The notes below the pieces were generated by a model, which saw only the letters and a list, made by a program, of their open reading frames with translations, ran no database searches and was not told the DNA's origin. Source: Izhakiella capsodis (GTDB lineage: Bacteria; Pseudomonadota; Gammaproteobacteria; Enterobacterales; Enterobacteriaceae). Taken from it: a stretch of DNA of 64,000 nucleotides. The translations under genes and the position numbers were made by a program. Below are positions 8,380-17,700 of the stretch, one piece after another (positions within the stretch are counted from its first letter, which is position 1; each line of letters begins with the position of its first letter). The DNA lies in contig NZ_FOVC01000008.1 of the NCBI RefSeq assembly GCF_900115045.1, forward strand, positions 62,001 through 126,000. The letters are read 5' to 3'.

Positions 8380-9510
8380 TCAGGTCTCAGAAGTTGTCAG
8401 TAAGCTATCCAATGATTGCTTGAGCAGATCGCCACGCCAGCCACTGACCAGTTCAGGAACACGTTGCTGCGGTTTTAACTGCCAGTGCCAATTTAGCAGC
8501 TGGTTTATCTGGCGCCGTGACGCCAGCAACTCCTGACTTAATCCGGTATCCTGCGCTACCTGGACTATCTGCGCTTTAATCGCCTTAAATAGCCGTTTAT
8601 AATCCGGCATATCAATCAGATTCATCATTGGTTCAGGCAGTTTCGATTCGTGCAATTCGTTCGCATCAGTAACCAACGACAGCAGCTGCTTACCGTGATA
8701 GCGAATTTCCTGGCCGGGTATACCTAAGTGATCCAATTCACCCAGCGTTCCAGGCAAATAACGCGCCACTTTCCACAGGTTTTCTTCACGCACAACAAAG
8801 TTAACTGCCAAATCTTTTTGTCTTGCCAGCTCCAGTCGCCAGGCTGCCAGCAGCTTAAGCGCTGCGAGCTGACGCGGCCGTAGTTGCCAGGCATTGGTAA
8901 TATCACGCCAAGCCTGTTCGGGAGAGGCCACTTCTTGCCGACGCTGGCATAAAAGCTGGCACTCGTTTAGCGCTGCCGGCAGCCAGCCAGCCACGCGGCA
9001 CTCTTCAACCAGACGCAACGCAACGGGCAGTAAATATCCGACGTCAGCAGCGGCATACTGGCATTGCTTAGCGGTTAACGGACGCGCCAGCCAGTCGGTA
9101 CGTGCTTCGCTTTTATCAAGCGCCAGCCCGGTATAACTCTCAACCAGGCTGGCAAATCCCAGCGACATCGTCTTTCCACAAAAAGCAGCAAGAATTTGCG
9201 TATCAATCAGCGGCGTAGGCATCACGCCATACTCGTGAAGGAAGACGTCCAGATCCTCGCTACCCGCATGGAGAAATTTGGTTACTGCCGTGTCCTGTAG
9301 CAACGAGATAAACGGCTGCCAGTCACTTATATTCATCGGATCGATCAGGCTGATCTGCTCACCATCGAACATCTGTATAAGCCCGAGACACGGATAATAG
9401 GTTCGGGTGCGAACAAACTCGGTATCCAGCGCCATCGCCTTTTTATGCCTGGCAGCGGCGCAGACTACCGCCAGCTCAGCATTCCCGCTAATCATGGTAT
9501 AATTGAGCAT
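8380..9510 (-). CDS. rnd: Ribonuclease D
   Basis: RNase D is a 3'-5' exoribonuclease that trims tRNA and other stable RNA 3' ends. The 376-residue product matches E. coli in length. The DEDD-type exonuclease domain occupies about residues 1-170: ALDTEFVR (Asp29, Glu31), HAGSEDLDVFL, and the third motif YAAADVGYLLP, which carries the catalytic Tyr and Asp. Two HRDC-type helical domains follow (about 210-290 and 300-365). Order rnd-fadD is as in E. coli; a purine-rich AAAGAGA lies before the start. Confidence 0.96.
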   Translation of the reverse strand: MLNYTMISGNAELAVVCAAARHKKAMALDTEFVRTRTYYPCLGLIQMFDGEQISLIDPMNISDWQPFISLLQDTAVTKFLHAGSEDLDVFLHEYGVMPTPLIDTQILAAFCGKTMSLGFASLVESYTGLALDKSEARTDWLARPLTAKQCQYAAADVGYLLPVALRLVEECRVAGWLPAALNECQLLCQRRQEVASPEQAWRDITNAWQLRPRQLAALKLLAAWRLELARQKDLAVNFVVREENLWKVARYLPGTLGELDHLGIPGQEIRYHGKQLLSLVTDANELHESKLPEPMMNLIDMPDYKRLFKAIKAQIVQVAQDTGLSQELLASRRQINQLLNWHWQLKPQQRVPELVSGWRGDLLKQSLDSLLTTSET

Positions 9511-9584
9511 AAGATCTCTTTCTTGCCCGCATTGCGGGTTATTCCTGGTGAGTAAAAATGCTGGTAAAAACGGCGTTTTTACTG

Positions 9585-11324
9585 TTATGGGTCAGGTATG
9601 ATGCCGTCACCCCCCCGCTTTGCCGCCCTGAGCGCTTCGTCACGCAGTTCCCGGCGCAGTATTTTACCCACGTTAGTTTTTGGCAGCTCCTGGTAAAACT
9701 CAACCAGCTTAGGTACCTTATAACCGGTTAGATGGAGTTTGCAATGCGCGATCAGCTCCTCTTTGCTTAGCGAAACATCCTTTTTCACCACACAAATTTT
9801 AACTATCTCTCCGGCCACCTCATGCGGTACACCAATTGCTGCAACTTCGCGGACTTTAGGGTGCAGCATCAATACATCTTCAATCTCGTTCGGATAAACA
9901 TTAAAACCGGAAACCAGTATCATATCTTTCTTACGGTCGACGATACGCAAAAAGCCCTGTTCGTCCACGGTAACAATATCACCGCTGTGGAGCCATCCAT
10001 TTTTGAGAACCTCATTCGTGGCATCCGGATGCTGCCAGTAACCAAGCATGACCTGCGGACCACGAATGCACAGTTCACCAGGATCACCTGGCGCAACTTC
10101 ATTGCCCTCATCATCCACCAGACTGATATCAGTAGAAGGCACGGGGATACCAATGCTGCCGGTATGATGAGAAATATCATGAGGATTAACGGAAACCAGC
10201 GGCGAGCATTCGGTCAGACCGTAGCCCTCCAGCAGAAAGCAGCCGGTAAGCTTTTCCCAGCGCTCAGCAACCGCTTTCTGTACCGACATTCCACCACCGG
10301 CTGACATACGCAACGTTGAGAAGTCAATGTGATGAAAATTAGGATCGTTAAGTAAAGCGTTAAACAGCGTATTGACACCCGTCAGTGAGGTGACGGGATA
10401 TTTACTGATTTCTTTAATCAGACCGGGGATATCACGTGGATTGGTTATCAGCAGATTGCGCCCACCCAGCTCGGTGAACAGCAGGCAATTAACCGTCAAC
10501 GCAAAAATATGATAGAGCGGCAGAGCAGTGACCACGGTTTCGTCGCCATCACGCAATAACGTCCCATAAGTCGCTTTGGTCTGAGCGAGATTTGCTTGCA
10601 TATTCCGATGCGTCAGCATTGCACCTTTAGCAATCCCGGTGGTGCCGCCCGTGTATTGTAGAAAAGCCAAATCATTATTATCAATTATCGGGCGTTTATA
10701 GCGCATAACTGCGCCCTGCTGTAGCGCACTGCGAAATGAAATAGCCCCCGGCAAATTATACTTAGGCACCATTCGCTTAATGTATTTAACCACGAAATTA
10801 ATCACAGAACCTTTCACCGGGGAGAGCTGATCGCCAAGCCGCGTCAGCATCACGTGGCGAACCTGGGTTTTTGCCACGACTTTTTCCAGTGTATGAGCAA
10901 AATTGGAAACAATCAGAATAGCCTGCGCGCCGCTGTCATTAAGCTGATGCTCCAGCTCACGCGGTGTATAAAGAGGATTCACGTTAACCACTATCATACC
11001 CGCGCGCAGCACGCCAAACAGCGCAATAGGATATTGCAAAAGGTTAGGCATCATCAGGGCTACGCGATCGCCTTTTTTCAAGCCTAATCCCTGCTGAAGC
11101 CAGGCAGCGAAAGCGCGACTACGACGATCGAGCTGGCTGAAGGTCATATTACGACCCATGTTAACAAACGCGGTCTTGTCGCCGTAACGTTCAACCGCCT
11201 GCTCGAAGAGATCAACTAATGACGCATAGCGGTCAGCATCAATTTCTGCCGGAACATCCGCTGGATAGCGGTCCAGCCAGACCTTTTTCAACTCAGCACC
11301 TCGAAAGTTATTATTGGTCGTCAT
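9585..11324 (-). CDS. fadD: Long-chain fatty-acid-CoA ligase FadD
   Basis: FadD activates imported long-chain fatty acids to acyl-CoA at the inner membrane. The 579-residue frame is a full AMP-forming ligase: ATP-binding YTGGTTGIAKGA, the YGLTE motif, and the FACS signature region from NGWLHSGDI to DRKKDMILVSG. It is about 18 residues longer at the N-terminus than E. coli FadD. The ATG at 11324 is chosen because of a GGGGA ribosome site; an internal start near the usual LKKVWL position cannot be excluded. In E. coli the gene is repressed by FadR, also present here. Confidence 0.96.
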   Translation of the reverse strand: MTTNNNFRGAELKKVWLDRYPADVPAEIDADRYASLVDLFEQAVERYGDKTAFVNMGRNMTFSQLDRRSRAFAAWLQQGLGLKKGDRVALMMPNLLQYPIALFGVLRAGMIVVNVNPLYTPRELEHQLNDSGAQAILIVSNFAHTLEKVVAKTQVRHVMLTRLGDQLSPVKGSVINFVVKYIKRMVPKYNLPGAISFRSALQQGAVMRYKRPIIDNNDLAFLQYTGGTTGIAKGAMLTHRNMQANLAQTKATYGTLLRDGDETVVTALPLYHIFALTVNCLLFTELGGRNLLITNPRDIPGLIKEISKYPVTSLTGVNTLFNALLNDPNFHHIDFSTLRMSAGGGMSVQKAVAERWEKLTGCFLLEGYGLTECSPLVSVNPHDISHHTGSIGIPVPSTDISLVDDEGNEVAPGDPGELCIRGPQVMLGYWQHPDATNEVLKNGWLHSGDIVTVDEQGFLRIVDRKKDMILVSGFNVYPNEIEDVLMLHPKVREVAAIGVPHEVAGEIVKICVVKKDVSLSKEELIAHCKLHLTGYKVPKLVEFYQELPKTNVGKILRRELRDEALRAAKRGGDGIIPDP

Positions 11325-11439
11325 CTGGTCCCCACACGCTATTTATTAACATTATTTTAACTCAGCGTACCAGTTTGCCATTCTTAGGTTGTACAGGTTG
11401 CGAAGCCCATCACTAAAATTTTACACATGATTTGAGGCA

Positions 11440-11482
11440 CAAAATAACGCCCTGCCATCATTGAGGATAGCAGGGCGTTAAG
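11440..11482 (-). terminator. Terminator of slp
   Basis: AACGCCCTGC and GCAGGGCGTT flank a 14-base loop, followed on the minus strand by ATTTTGT. It lies just after the slp stop codon and upstream of fadD. Confidence 0.8.
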
Positions 11483-11490
11483 AGGGAAAT

Positions 11491-12081
11491 TTATTCTGTC
11501 AGGAAGGTCTCGACCCGCGCCGGTCCAGGATTATACCAACCAAAGGGTGGCGGCCCCCAGTAGCCGCGGTGATGAAAGCGATCAGGACCATACCATATCC
11601 AGGGATCGACAGGCATTGGGGGGGAGACGATTTGCTGTGCAATACGCCAGCGTTGATAGCCAGTAGCATCCACCGTGATAAAATTGTACTTCGCACCACC
11701 GATTTTACCCTCCCGGGTACCGGTGATTGGCCCAACGACCGTGACCCAATGGTTATTAAAATCAATCGGATCGACGAAGCCCTTGATGCGGGCAAACAAC
11801 CGCCCAGTAGAGGCCGCACCCAGAATTGGCCGACCGGAATCGTCAAGCTGGCTGGCAGCGATTTCCAGAAGCGTGTAACCATTTTCGTTAATAACCTTCA
11901 CCACCTTGCCGCCAAAGCGTGACTCCTGTCCAACGTACAATTGTGGCGCATTCATTACCCGAATTAAATCCTCCTGCGGCGTCGGTGAGGTTCCTTTAAT
12001 AGAGTCCGGTATGCTAACGCAGCCCGTCAGCAGCAAAATACTCGCGAAAAACGAGAACGTCAGTAAAGCTGATTTACGCAT
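11491..12081 (-). CDS. yeaY: Slp family outer-membrane lipoprotein (YeaY)
   Basis: The 196-residue product starts at the ATG at 12081 behind a GAGGAG ribosome site. It has a lipoprotein signal of about 19 residues ending in the lipobox LLTGC, so it should be lipidated and, lacking Asp after the Cys, sent to the outer membrane. The rest matches the Slp/YeaY family (DUF/Slp domain about residues 25-170), which in E. coli includes the starvation/acid-inducible Slp and its paralogue YeaY. Its place between fadD and tsaB identifies it as YeaY. The C-terminus is rich in Trp, Tyr, Gly and Pro. Confidence 0.9.
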   Translation of the reverse strand: MRKSALLTFSFFASILLLTGCVSIPDSIKGTSPTPQEDLIRVMNAPQLYVGQESRFGGKVVKVINENGYTLLEIAASQLDDSGRPILGAASTGRLFARIKGFVDPIDFNNHWVTVVGPITGTREGKIGGAKYNFITVDATGYQRWRIAQQIVSPPMPVDPWIWYGPDRFHHRGYWGPPPFGWYNPGPARVETFLTE

Positions 12082-12137
12082 AAAAATCTCCTCAATACCG
12101 CTGCTTAGACTGAGCACATAATGAATAGTTGCTTGAT

Positions 12138-12839
12138 CTATTCGCGTCCCGGTAGTTTTTTCCATGCTACTTCGTTACGCAAATAGACAGGCTCCGCATG
12201 TTCTGCATCAACCGCTTTGCCCTGAGCCAGCGCCAGCAACGCCAGTGGCAGCATATCTTGCGCGGCAGGAAGCATTACCTCACAGCCAGTCAAATTCAGT
12301 TTACTCTTCTGTGTCAGCACAGGCCAGGCCTGCCAGCCGGTGCCTACAGGCGTCCAGTCACCATCGAGCTGTTTCATACGAAGCACAGCAGCTTCAGGAT
12401 TAAGCACCGCCTCAGTCGATTCACCCTGCCAGTCGCCGACGTCGCTGCGCTGATATTGCGCCCAGTAGACTTCGCCCATCCGCGCATCAATAGCTGCCAG
12501 CACGCGCTGCGCACGATGGAGCCGCCAGGCACCTTGAGCCATCGTCTCAAGAGAGGAAACGCCAATCAGTGGCAGTCCAGCGCCAAACGCCAGCCCCTGA
12601 GCGATACCGATACCAATACGCACACCGGTAAAACTCCCCGGCCCGCGGCCAAAAGCCAACGCGTCCAGCTGGTTGAGCGCCAGCCCGGCCTCAGCCAGAA
12701 TCTGTTGCACAAGGGGTAATATACGCTGGGTGTGTTCACGGGCGCAGAGTTCAAACTTCGTGAGCACCTCCTGACCGTCTGACAATGCAACGGAACAGGC
12801 TTCAGTGGCGGTATCCAGCGCCAGAATGCGAGTTGACAT
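12138..12839 (-). CDS. tsaB: tRNA threonylcarbamoyladenosine synthesis protein TsaB
   Basis: TsaB partners TsaD and TsaE in making the essential t6A37 modification of ANN-decoding tRNAs. The 233 residues match E. coli TsaB (231): an ASKHA-fold N-terminus (RILALDTATEACSVAL), REHTQRILPLVQ, and the loop GRGPGSFTGVRIGIG near residue 65. It lacks the metal-binding histidines of TsaD, as expected. It lies between yoaA upstream and yeaY downstream as in E. coli. Confidence 0.96.
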   Translation of the reverse strand: MSTRILALDTATEACSVALSDGQEVLTKFELCAREHTQRILPLVQQILAEAGLALNQLDALAFGRGPGSFTGVRIGIGIAQGLAFGAGLPLIGVSSLETMAQGAWRLHRAQRVLAAIDARMGEVYWAQYQRSDVGDWQGESTEAVLNPEAAVLRMKQLDGDWTPVGTGWQAWPVLTQKSKLNLTGCEVMLPAAQDMLPLALLALAQGKAVDAEHAEPVYLRNEVAWKKLPGRE

Positions 12840-12892
12840 GCTTACTCCACGGCTGACAATTTTCGGCGCGCATCATATCACAGAGTTTCTCA

Positions 12893-14800
12893 TCAGGTGC
12901 GCATCGCACGCAGGAATTCCATCGCCTGATTAATGTCGCGGGTGCGGGGGGTTGCCGGTAAGCTGTTAATAAAAGAGGCCCCATAGGGGCGCATTACCAG
13001 ACGGTTATCGCATATCACCAGTACGCCGTAATCATCAACATCACGAATTAAGCGCCCCACCCCCTGCTTTAATGTAATCACCGCATCAGGGAGCTGGACA
13101 TCGTTAAACGGATCACCACCACGCAGCTGGCAATCCTCCATCCGTGCCTTGAGCAGGGGATCTTCTGGCGAGGTGAAAGGTAGTTTATCGATAATAACCA
13201 GCGACAGTGCATCGCCGCGCACGTCAACGCCCTCCCAGAAGCTGCTGGTCGCGACCAGCAGTGCATTACCCGCGGCGACAAACTGTTTCATCAGCTGCCC
13301 TTTGCTGGTTTCTCCCTGGAGTAGCACCGGCAGCGTGAGGCTGGTACGAAATTCTGCGGCCAGCTCACGCATCACCAGGTGGGAGGTGCAGAGAAAAAAA
13401 CAGCGACCCTGGTTGGCTTCAATCAGCGGTGCCATCATCTTTGCCAGACGCCGCGCGCCACCGGGTTGATTTGGCGATGGCAACTGGCGCGGTACGCAAA
13501 GTAGCGCCTGCCGACTGTAATCAAAGGGACTATTTAAAATCAGCGTCTGCGCTTTCTCAATGCCGAGCCGTTCTACAAAGTGGGTCATCTGTCCGTTGAC
13601 CGCTAAGGTCGCTGAGGTGAAAATCCAGCTGGCCGGTCGGTCGTTCATAACCTCGCGGAAGCGTTCTGATACCGAAAGCGGCGTTAATGCCAGAACAAAG
13701 TGACGGGTGCTACATTCATACCAATAGCTGAATCCCGGCTGATTCACATCTTTCAGCCGTTTTAACCGACTGCGATAAATGACCGTTCGTTCGAAAGCCG
13801 CATCGAGTAATGCTGAGCGCCCCAGCGACAACCTGGCGACGTCATAACACAACTCCAGAGCATCATCGAGTAGCACCAGCATGCGCTGAACCGCTTGGTT
13901 TTTAAGCAGCTCACGCAGATTTCCGCGAAAGCCTGGCTCGCCAAGCGCAAGACGAAAGTCCTGCGCGCACTGTGCCAGGCGATCGGCCGATTTTTGCAAT
14001 TGCTGAACGTCACGTAACTCAGTGCGATAAGCCATAGTGATATCTTTTGCCAGGTCCAGCAGCTGGCGACTGGCAAGCTGCTGGCCAAAATACTGACTGG
14101 CAATATCCGGCACCTGATGCGCTTCATCGAAAATCATGATGTCGGCCTGAGGGATCAGTTCAGCAAACCCACTCTCCTTGACGACCATGTCGGCGAGAAA
14201 CAGATGGTGGTTAACTACCACCACATCAGCCTCCATCGCTTTACGCCGCGCTTTCACCACAAAGCAGTCTTTGTACAGCGGACAGTCGCTGCCGAGACAG
14301 TTATCATTGGTACTGGTCACCAATGGCCATACCGCGCTGTCTTCGGCAACGGCCGCACAGGTGCTGATGTCACCGTCAACGGTCGCGGCGGACCAGCCGC
14401 GTAAATGTATTAAGTCGCTCATCGCCTGCGCAGCCAGATCGCCACCGGATAAGGAATGCTGTTCCAGACGTTCGAGACAGAGATAGTTTGAACGACCTTT
14501 TAGCAGCGCCAGCGCGCCTGTGTAGTTAATTGCGCGGATGATAGTGGGTAAATCGCGACTATAAAGCTGATCCTGCAACGCTTTTGATCCGGTGGAGATA
14601 ATAACTTTTTTATTAGCACGCAGCGCCGGAGCAAGATAAGCATAGGTTTTACCCGTTCCGGTGCCGGCCTCGACCACCAGTTCACCCTGCCCGGCAATAA
14701 CCCGCGCCACGGCCTGCGCCATTTCACGCTGAGGGGCGCGGGGTTTAAAACCGGGTATTGCCTGCGCCAGTGCGCCGTCGGCTTCAAAATCGTTTGTCAC
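12893..14800 (-). CDS. yoaA: ATP-dependent DNA helicase YoaA (DinG-like, Fe-S)
   Basis: This is an XPD/DinG-type superfamily 2 helicase of 635 residues (636 in E. coli). Walker A is EAGTGTGKTYAY (about residues 40-51), followed by an Fe-S domain with four cysteines in the region from CAAVAEDS to YKDCFVVK (about residues 110-185), the DEAH box (IFDEAHQ) and helicase motif VI (GVGRLIRD). In E. coli YoaA binds the HolC (chi) subunit of DNA polymerase III and aids repair of stalled forks; that role is transferred by orthology. The gene is divergent from the broken yoaB. Confidence 0.95.
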   Translation of the reverse strand: MTNDFEADGALAQAIPGFKPRAPQREMAQAVARVIAGQGELVVEAGTGTGKTYAYLAPALRANKKVIISTGSKALQDQLYSRDLPTIIRAINYTGALALLKGRSNYLCLERLEQHSLSGGDLAAQAMSDLIHLRGWSAATVDGDISTCAAVAEDSAVWPLVTSTNDNCLGSDCPLYKDCFVVKARRKAMEADVVVVNHHLFLADMVVKESGFAELIPQADIMIFDEAHQVPDIASQYFGQQLASRQLLDLAKDITMAYRTELRDVQQLQKSADRLAQCAQDFRLALGEPGFRGNLRELLKNQAVQRMLVLLDDALELCYDVARLSLGRSALLDAAFERTVIYRSRLKRLKDVNQPGFSYWYECSTRHFVLALTPLSVSERFREVMNDRPASWIFTSATLAVNGQMTHFVERLGIEKAQTLILNSPFDYSRQALLCVPRQLPSPNQPGGARRLAKMMAPLIEANQGRCFFLCTSHLVMRELAAEFRTSLTLPVLLQGETSKGQLMKQFVAAGNALLVATSSFWEGVDVRGDALSLVIIDKLPFTSPEDPLLKARMEDCQLRGGDPFNDVQLPDAVITLKQGVGRLIRDVDDYGVLVICDNRLVMRPYGASFINSLPATPRTRDINQAMEFLRAMRT

Positions 14801-14964
14801 AGATTATCTCAGGCCTGAAAAAGTACTGTGGATTATGTCAGTATCAGACCGTGGAGACAAATGCGGCCAATAGCAACCGGTGGCAATAATGACAGCTCGT
14901 GATTACTGTGGCAGGCTGTTATCAGCAATTTTCCGGTTCAAGTTTAAAAGGATCAATACAGACA

Positions 14965-15309
14965 ATGACCATTGAAAGAGTTGATGTGGGACGAAGGATG
15001 TCGTAAGCGGTTATTCACAACGACACCATCTATTACACCAGCGTACCGGAAAACCTCGATCTGGATGCAGAGGCACAAACGGCTGACGCGCTGGCGGCAA
15101 TAGATAAGCTTTTAGACCGCCTGGGTTCAGATAAACGAAAAATCCTTGATGCCACCATTTTTCTGGTTGATATGGCAGATTTTGTTGCGATGAACCGCGC
15201 ATGGGATGCCTGGGTTTCTCCTGGCTTTGCGCCTGTACGCTGCACGGTACAGGCCCAGTTAATGAATCCGAAATACCGCGTCGAAATAAAAATTATCGCC
15301 GCGAAATAG
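14965..15309 (+). pseudogene. yoaB: RidA-family protein YoaB with premature stop
   Basis: From the ATG at 14965 (AAAGGA ribosome site upstream) to the TAG at 15307-15309 the frame is 114 codons long and aligns throughout with E. coli YoaB, a RidA/YjgF-family protein. Codon 14 is TAA (15004-15006), replacing the Asp in the family's WSDVVIHNN segment. The rest (VIHNDTIYYTSVPENLDLD, ILDATIFLVDMADF, APVRCTVQAQLMNPKY) is undamaged, with the family Arg at CTVQ. No plausible restart lies soon after the stop. The nonsense change looks recent; only very efficient readthrough would rescue it. Confidence 0.85.
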
Positions 15310-15342
15310 GACCGGACATAGCCTGGGCGGCAGCATCACGGC

Positions 15343-15522
15343 TTAATCGTCCTCTTCCTCAAAACGCGCATGGATCATACCGCCGGAATGACTTTCGCGG
15401 ATCTCCTGCGCAACTTGAGCAATCGCCTGACCGCTACTCATGCCAGATTGCATAAGTGACTGAATTCGCTCTACCGCCTGCTGCTGCTGATCGTGAGAAA
15501 GCGCCGGTAACCCCTTAAACAT
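15343..15522 (-). CDS. yoaH: Small conserved protein YoaH
   Basis: This 59-codon minus-strand gene starts at 15522 behind an AGGAGG ribosome site. It encodes a product beginning MFKGLPALSHDQQQQAVERI and ending in an acidic ARFEEEDD. It matches E. coli YoaH (59 residues, UPF0181) over its whole length. Function is unknown. It is divergent from pabB, as in E. coli. Confidence 0.92.
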   Translation of the reverse strand: MFKGLPALSHDQQQQAVERIQSLMQSGMSSGQAIAQVAQEIRESHSGGMIHARFEEEDD

Positions 15523-15632
15523 AAAATCCTCCTGAATTGGTCCGCTATTATTTCACGCGTAATAAACAGATGCCAGCAACAGAAAAATATGCCAGGCTTC
15601 ACGCTTGTTGCCGCCACTACATTACGTTTGCC

Positions 15633-17006
15633 ATGTTATTGAAATATCATTCACTTCCTTATCGTCGTGACGCATTGCAAGAGCGCTTTGCACCGCTTGC
15701 GTCCCTGCACTGGGCAATGCTATTACATTCAGGGCATGCTCCCCATCCCGACAGCCGGTTTGATATTTTGGTAGCTGACCCGCTGGCCACCCTGGAAACG
15801 CGTGGAATGCAAACCACAATCAGCGAAAAAGGGTGCCTGAGGCTGAGCGAGCAGGATCCCCTGCACCTTTGTAAAACACTACTGCAACAGCTCCTGCCAG
15901 AAGTCAGGCCGACTGAATCGCTGCCTTTTCAGGGAGGCGCACTCGGACTTTTTGGTTACGATCTCGGGCGGCGCTTTGAACGCTTGCCGCAGCTGACTCA
16001 ACGCGACCTGCAAACACCCGATATGGCTATCGGCATTTATGACTGGGCAATGATTGCTGATCATCAGCTGCAGCGACTCACGCTGGTTTGCCACGGCGAT
16101 TTGCAGCAGCGGCTTGACTGGCTGGAAAAGCAAAGTAGCAACTCAGAGAGTGACGCGTTCAAACTTACCAGCCCCTGGCGTTCAAATCTGAGCAAGAAAG
16201 ACTACAGCCAACGCTATGAGCAGGTTCAACGCTGGATAGCCAGCGGTGACTGTTATCAGGTTAACCTGGCGCAGCGTTTCAACGCAGGATACAGCGGCAA
16301 TCTCTGGCAAGCGTTCGATCAGCTGTTACGGACGAATAAAGCGCCGTTTAGCGCCTGGCTTAATCTTGCCGACAGTCAGATCCTTAGCTTTTCCCCCGAG
16401 CGCTTTTTACGCCTGCAGGCAGGTACAATCCAAACGCGCCCGATTAAAGGTACACGTCCCCGTCTGACAGACGTTGAGGATGACCGGCAACAGGCGCTGC
16501 AACTTGCAGAATCGGAGAAAGATCGCGCTGAAAACCTGATGATTGTTGATCTGCTGCGTAACGATATCGGCCGGGTAGCGCTGCCTGGCAGCGTCAGCGT
16601 GCCAGAATTGTTTGCTGTCGAAGCCTTTCCCGCCGTCTACCATCTGGTGAGTACCATCAGCGCCCGTCTAAGGCCGGAGCTGCATGCCAGCGATTTACTT
16701 CGTGCCTGCTTCCCCGGCGGCTCGATTACTGGCGCACCGAAGGTCAGGGCAATGGAAATTATCGAACAGCTGGAGCCTCATTGCCGCAATGCATGGTGCG
16801 GTAGCATCGGCTATTTCAGCGCCTGCGGCACAATGGACAGCAGCATAACCATTCGCACGCTAATCGCTGAAAATCAACAACTTTACTGCGCCGCTGGCGG
16901 CGGCATCGTTGCCGACAGTCAGCTGGACGCAGAATACCAGGAGACGTTCGATAAAATTGGCCGCATTCTTTCAGCGCTTACTGCCTTTGCGGTACACGAT
17001 GAATAG
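15633..17006 (+). CDS. pabB: Aminodeoxychorismate synthase component 1 PabB
   Basis: PabB converts chorismate with ammonia (supplied by the glutaminase PabA) to 4-amino-4-deoxychorismate in p-aminobenzoate and folate synthesis. The start at 15633 (MLLKYHSLPYRRDAL) gives 457 residues, near the 453 of E. coli. The chorismate-binding domain fills the C-terminal half: SGDCYQVNLAQRF, QTRPIKGTRPR (with the family PIKGT motif), KDRAENLMIVDLLRNDIGR, FPGGSITGAPKVRAMEII and the GGGIVADS loop. nudL overlaps its last 8 bases. Confidence 0.95.
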   Translation: MLLKYHSLPYRRDALQERFAPLASLHWAMLLHSGHAPHPDSRFDILVADPLATLETRGMQTTISEKGCLRLSEQDPLHLCKTLLQQLLPEVRPTESLPFQGGALGLFGYDLGRRFERLPQLTQRDLQTPDMAIGIYDWAMIADHQLQRLTLVCHGDLQQRLDWLEKQSSNSESDAFKLTSPWRSNLSKKDYSQRYEQVQRWIASGDCYQVNLAQRFNAGYSGNLWQAFDQLLRTNKAPFSAWLNLADSQILSFSPERFLRLQAGTIQTRPIKGTRPRLTDVEDDRQQALQLAESEKDRAENLMIVDLLRNDIGRVALPGSVSVPELFAVEAFPAVYHLVSTISARLRPELHASDLLRACFPGGSITGAPKVRAMEIIEQLEPHCRNAWCGSIGYFSACGTMDSSITIRTLIAENQQLYCAAGGGIVADSQLDAEYQETFDKIGRILSALTAFAVHDE

Positions 17007-17580
17007 CCCCTATCCCCTGGATGATTTTCTTGCGCATTTTCAGCTACAGCTGCCAAGGTTACCGTGTCACTTTGGTGCAGGCCGTCAGGCGGCGGTATTG
17101 GTGCCGGTGGTCAATCGGGCGCAGCCTGGGCTGCTTCTGACTCGCCGTGCGCGATCATTACGGAACCACGCCGGGCAGGTAGCCTTCCCCGGCGGCATGC
17201 GTGATGAAACTGACCGTTGTTTGCTTGAAACCGCACTGCGTGAAGCACAAGAGGAGATCGCTCTTCCACGCGATCTGGTGCGGGTGATCGGCCAGCTTCC
17301 CACTGTCACCAGCTCTACAGGTTTTCAGGTAATACCGTACCTCGGGATTGTCCCAGCCGATTTGCCGTTGAGCGCCAATAAAAGTGAAGTTGAATCCATC
17401 TTCGAAATGCCGCTTCAACTGGCGCTGGATACCGCTCGCTATACTGCGCTGGAGATAAATCATGATGGCCAGACGCGTCGGCTATGGTTCTCACAATTTG
17501 ATCAGTATTTGATTTGGGGTATGACGGCCGGAATCATTCGACAGCTAAGCCTGCAGGTGGTGCCTGCATCTGTGACTTAA
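16999..17580 (+). CDS. nudL: Nudix hydrolase NudL (CoA pyrophosphatase family)
   Basis: The 193-residue product carries a complete Nudix box (from GGMRDETDRC through LREAQEEI), preceded by the family's LRNHAGQVAFPGG. This is the CoA-diphosphatase-type Nudix family of E. coli NudL/YeaB (192 residues). Its ATG at 16999 overlaps the pabB stop region, so the two genes are translationally coupled. The physiological substrate is not certain. Confidence 0.93.
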   Translation: MNSPYPLDDFLAHFQLQLPRLPCHFGAGRQAAVLVPVVNRAQPGLLLTRRARSLRNHAGQVAFPGGMRDETDRCLLETALREAQEEIALPRDLVRVIGQLPTVTSSTGFQVIPYLGIVPADLPLSANKSEVESIFEMPLQLALDTARYTALEINHDGQTRRLWFSQFDQYLIWGMTAGIIRQLSLQVVPASVT

Positions 17581-17700
17581 TTGCTGGGATGTCATTAGTT
17601 TATTTCATGTGAAATGATGCAATGTTTAAACATCCCGAGATTACTATTAGTGAATTAACCTGCTTTATACGGCAGTGTTGCCATTTCAGGAGTTTCCAGC

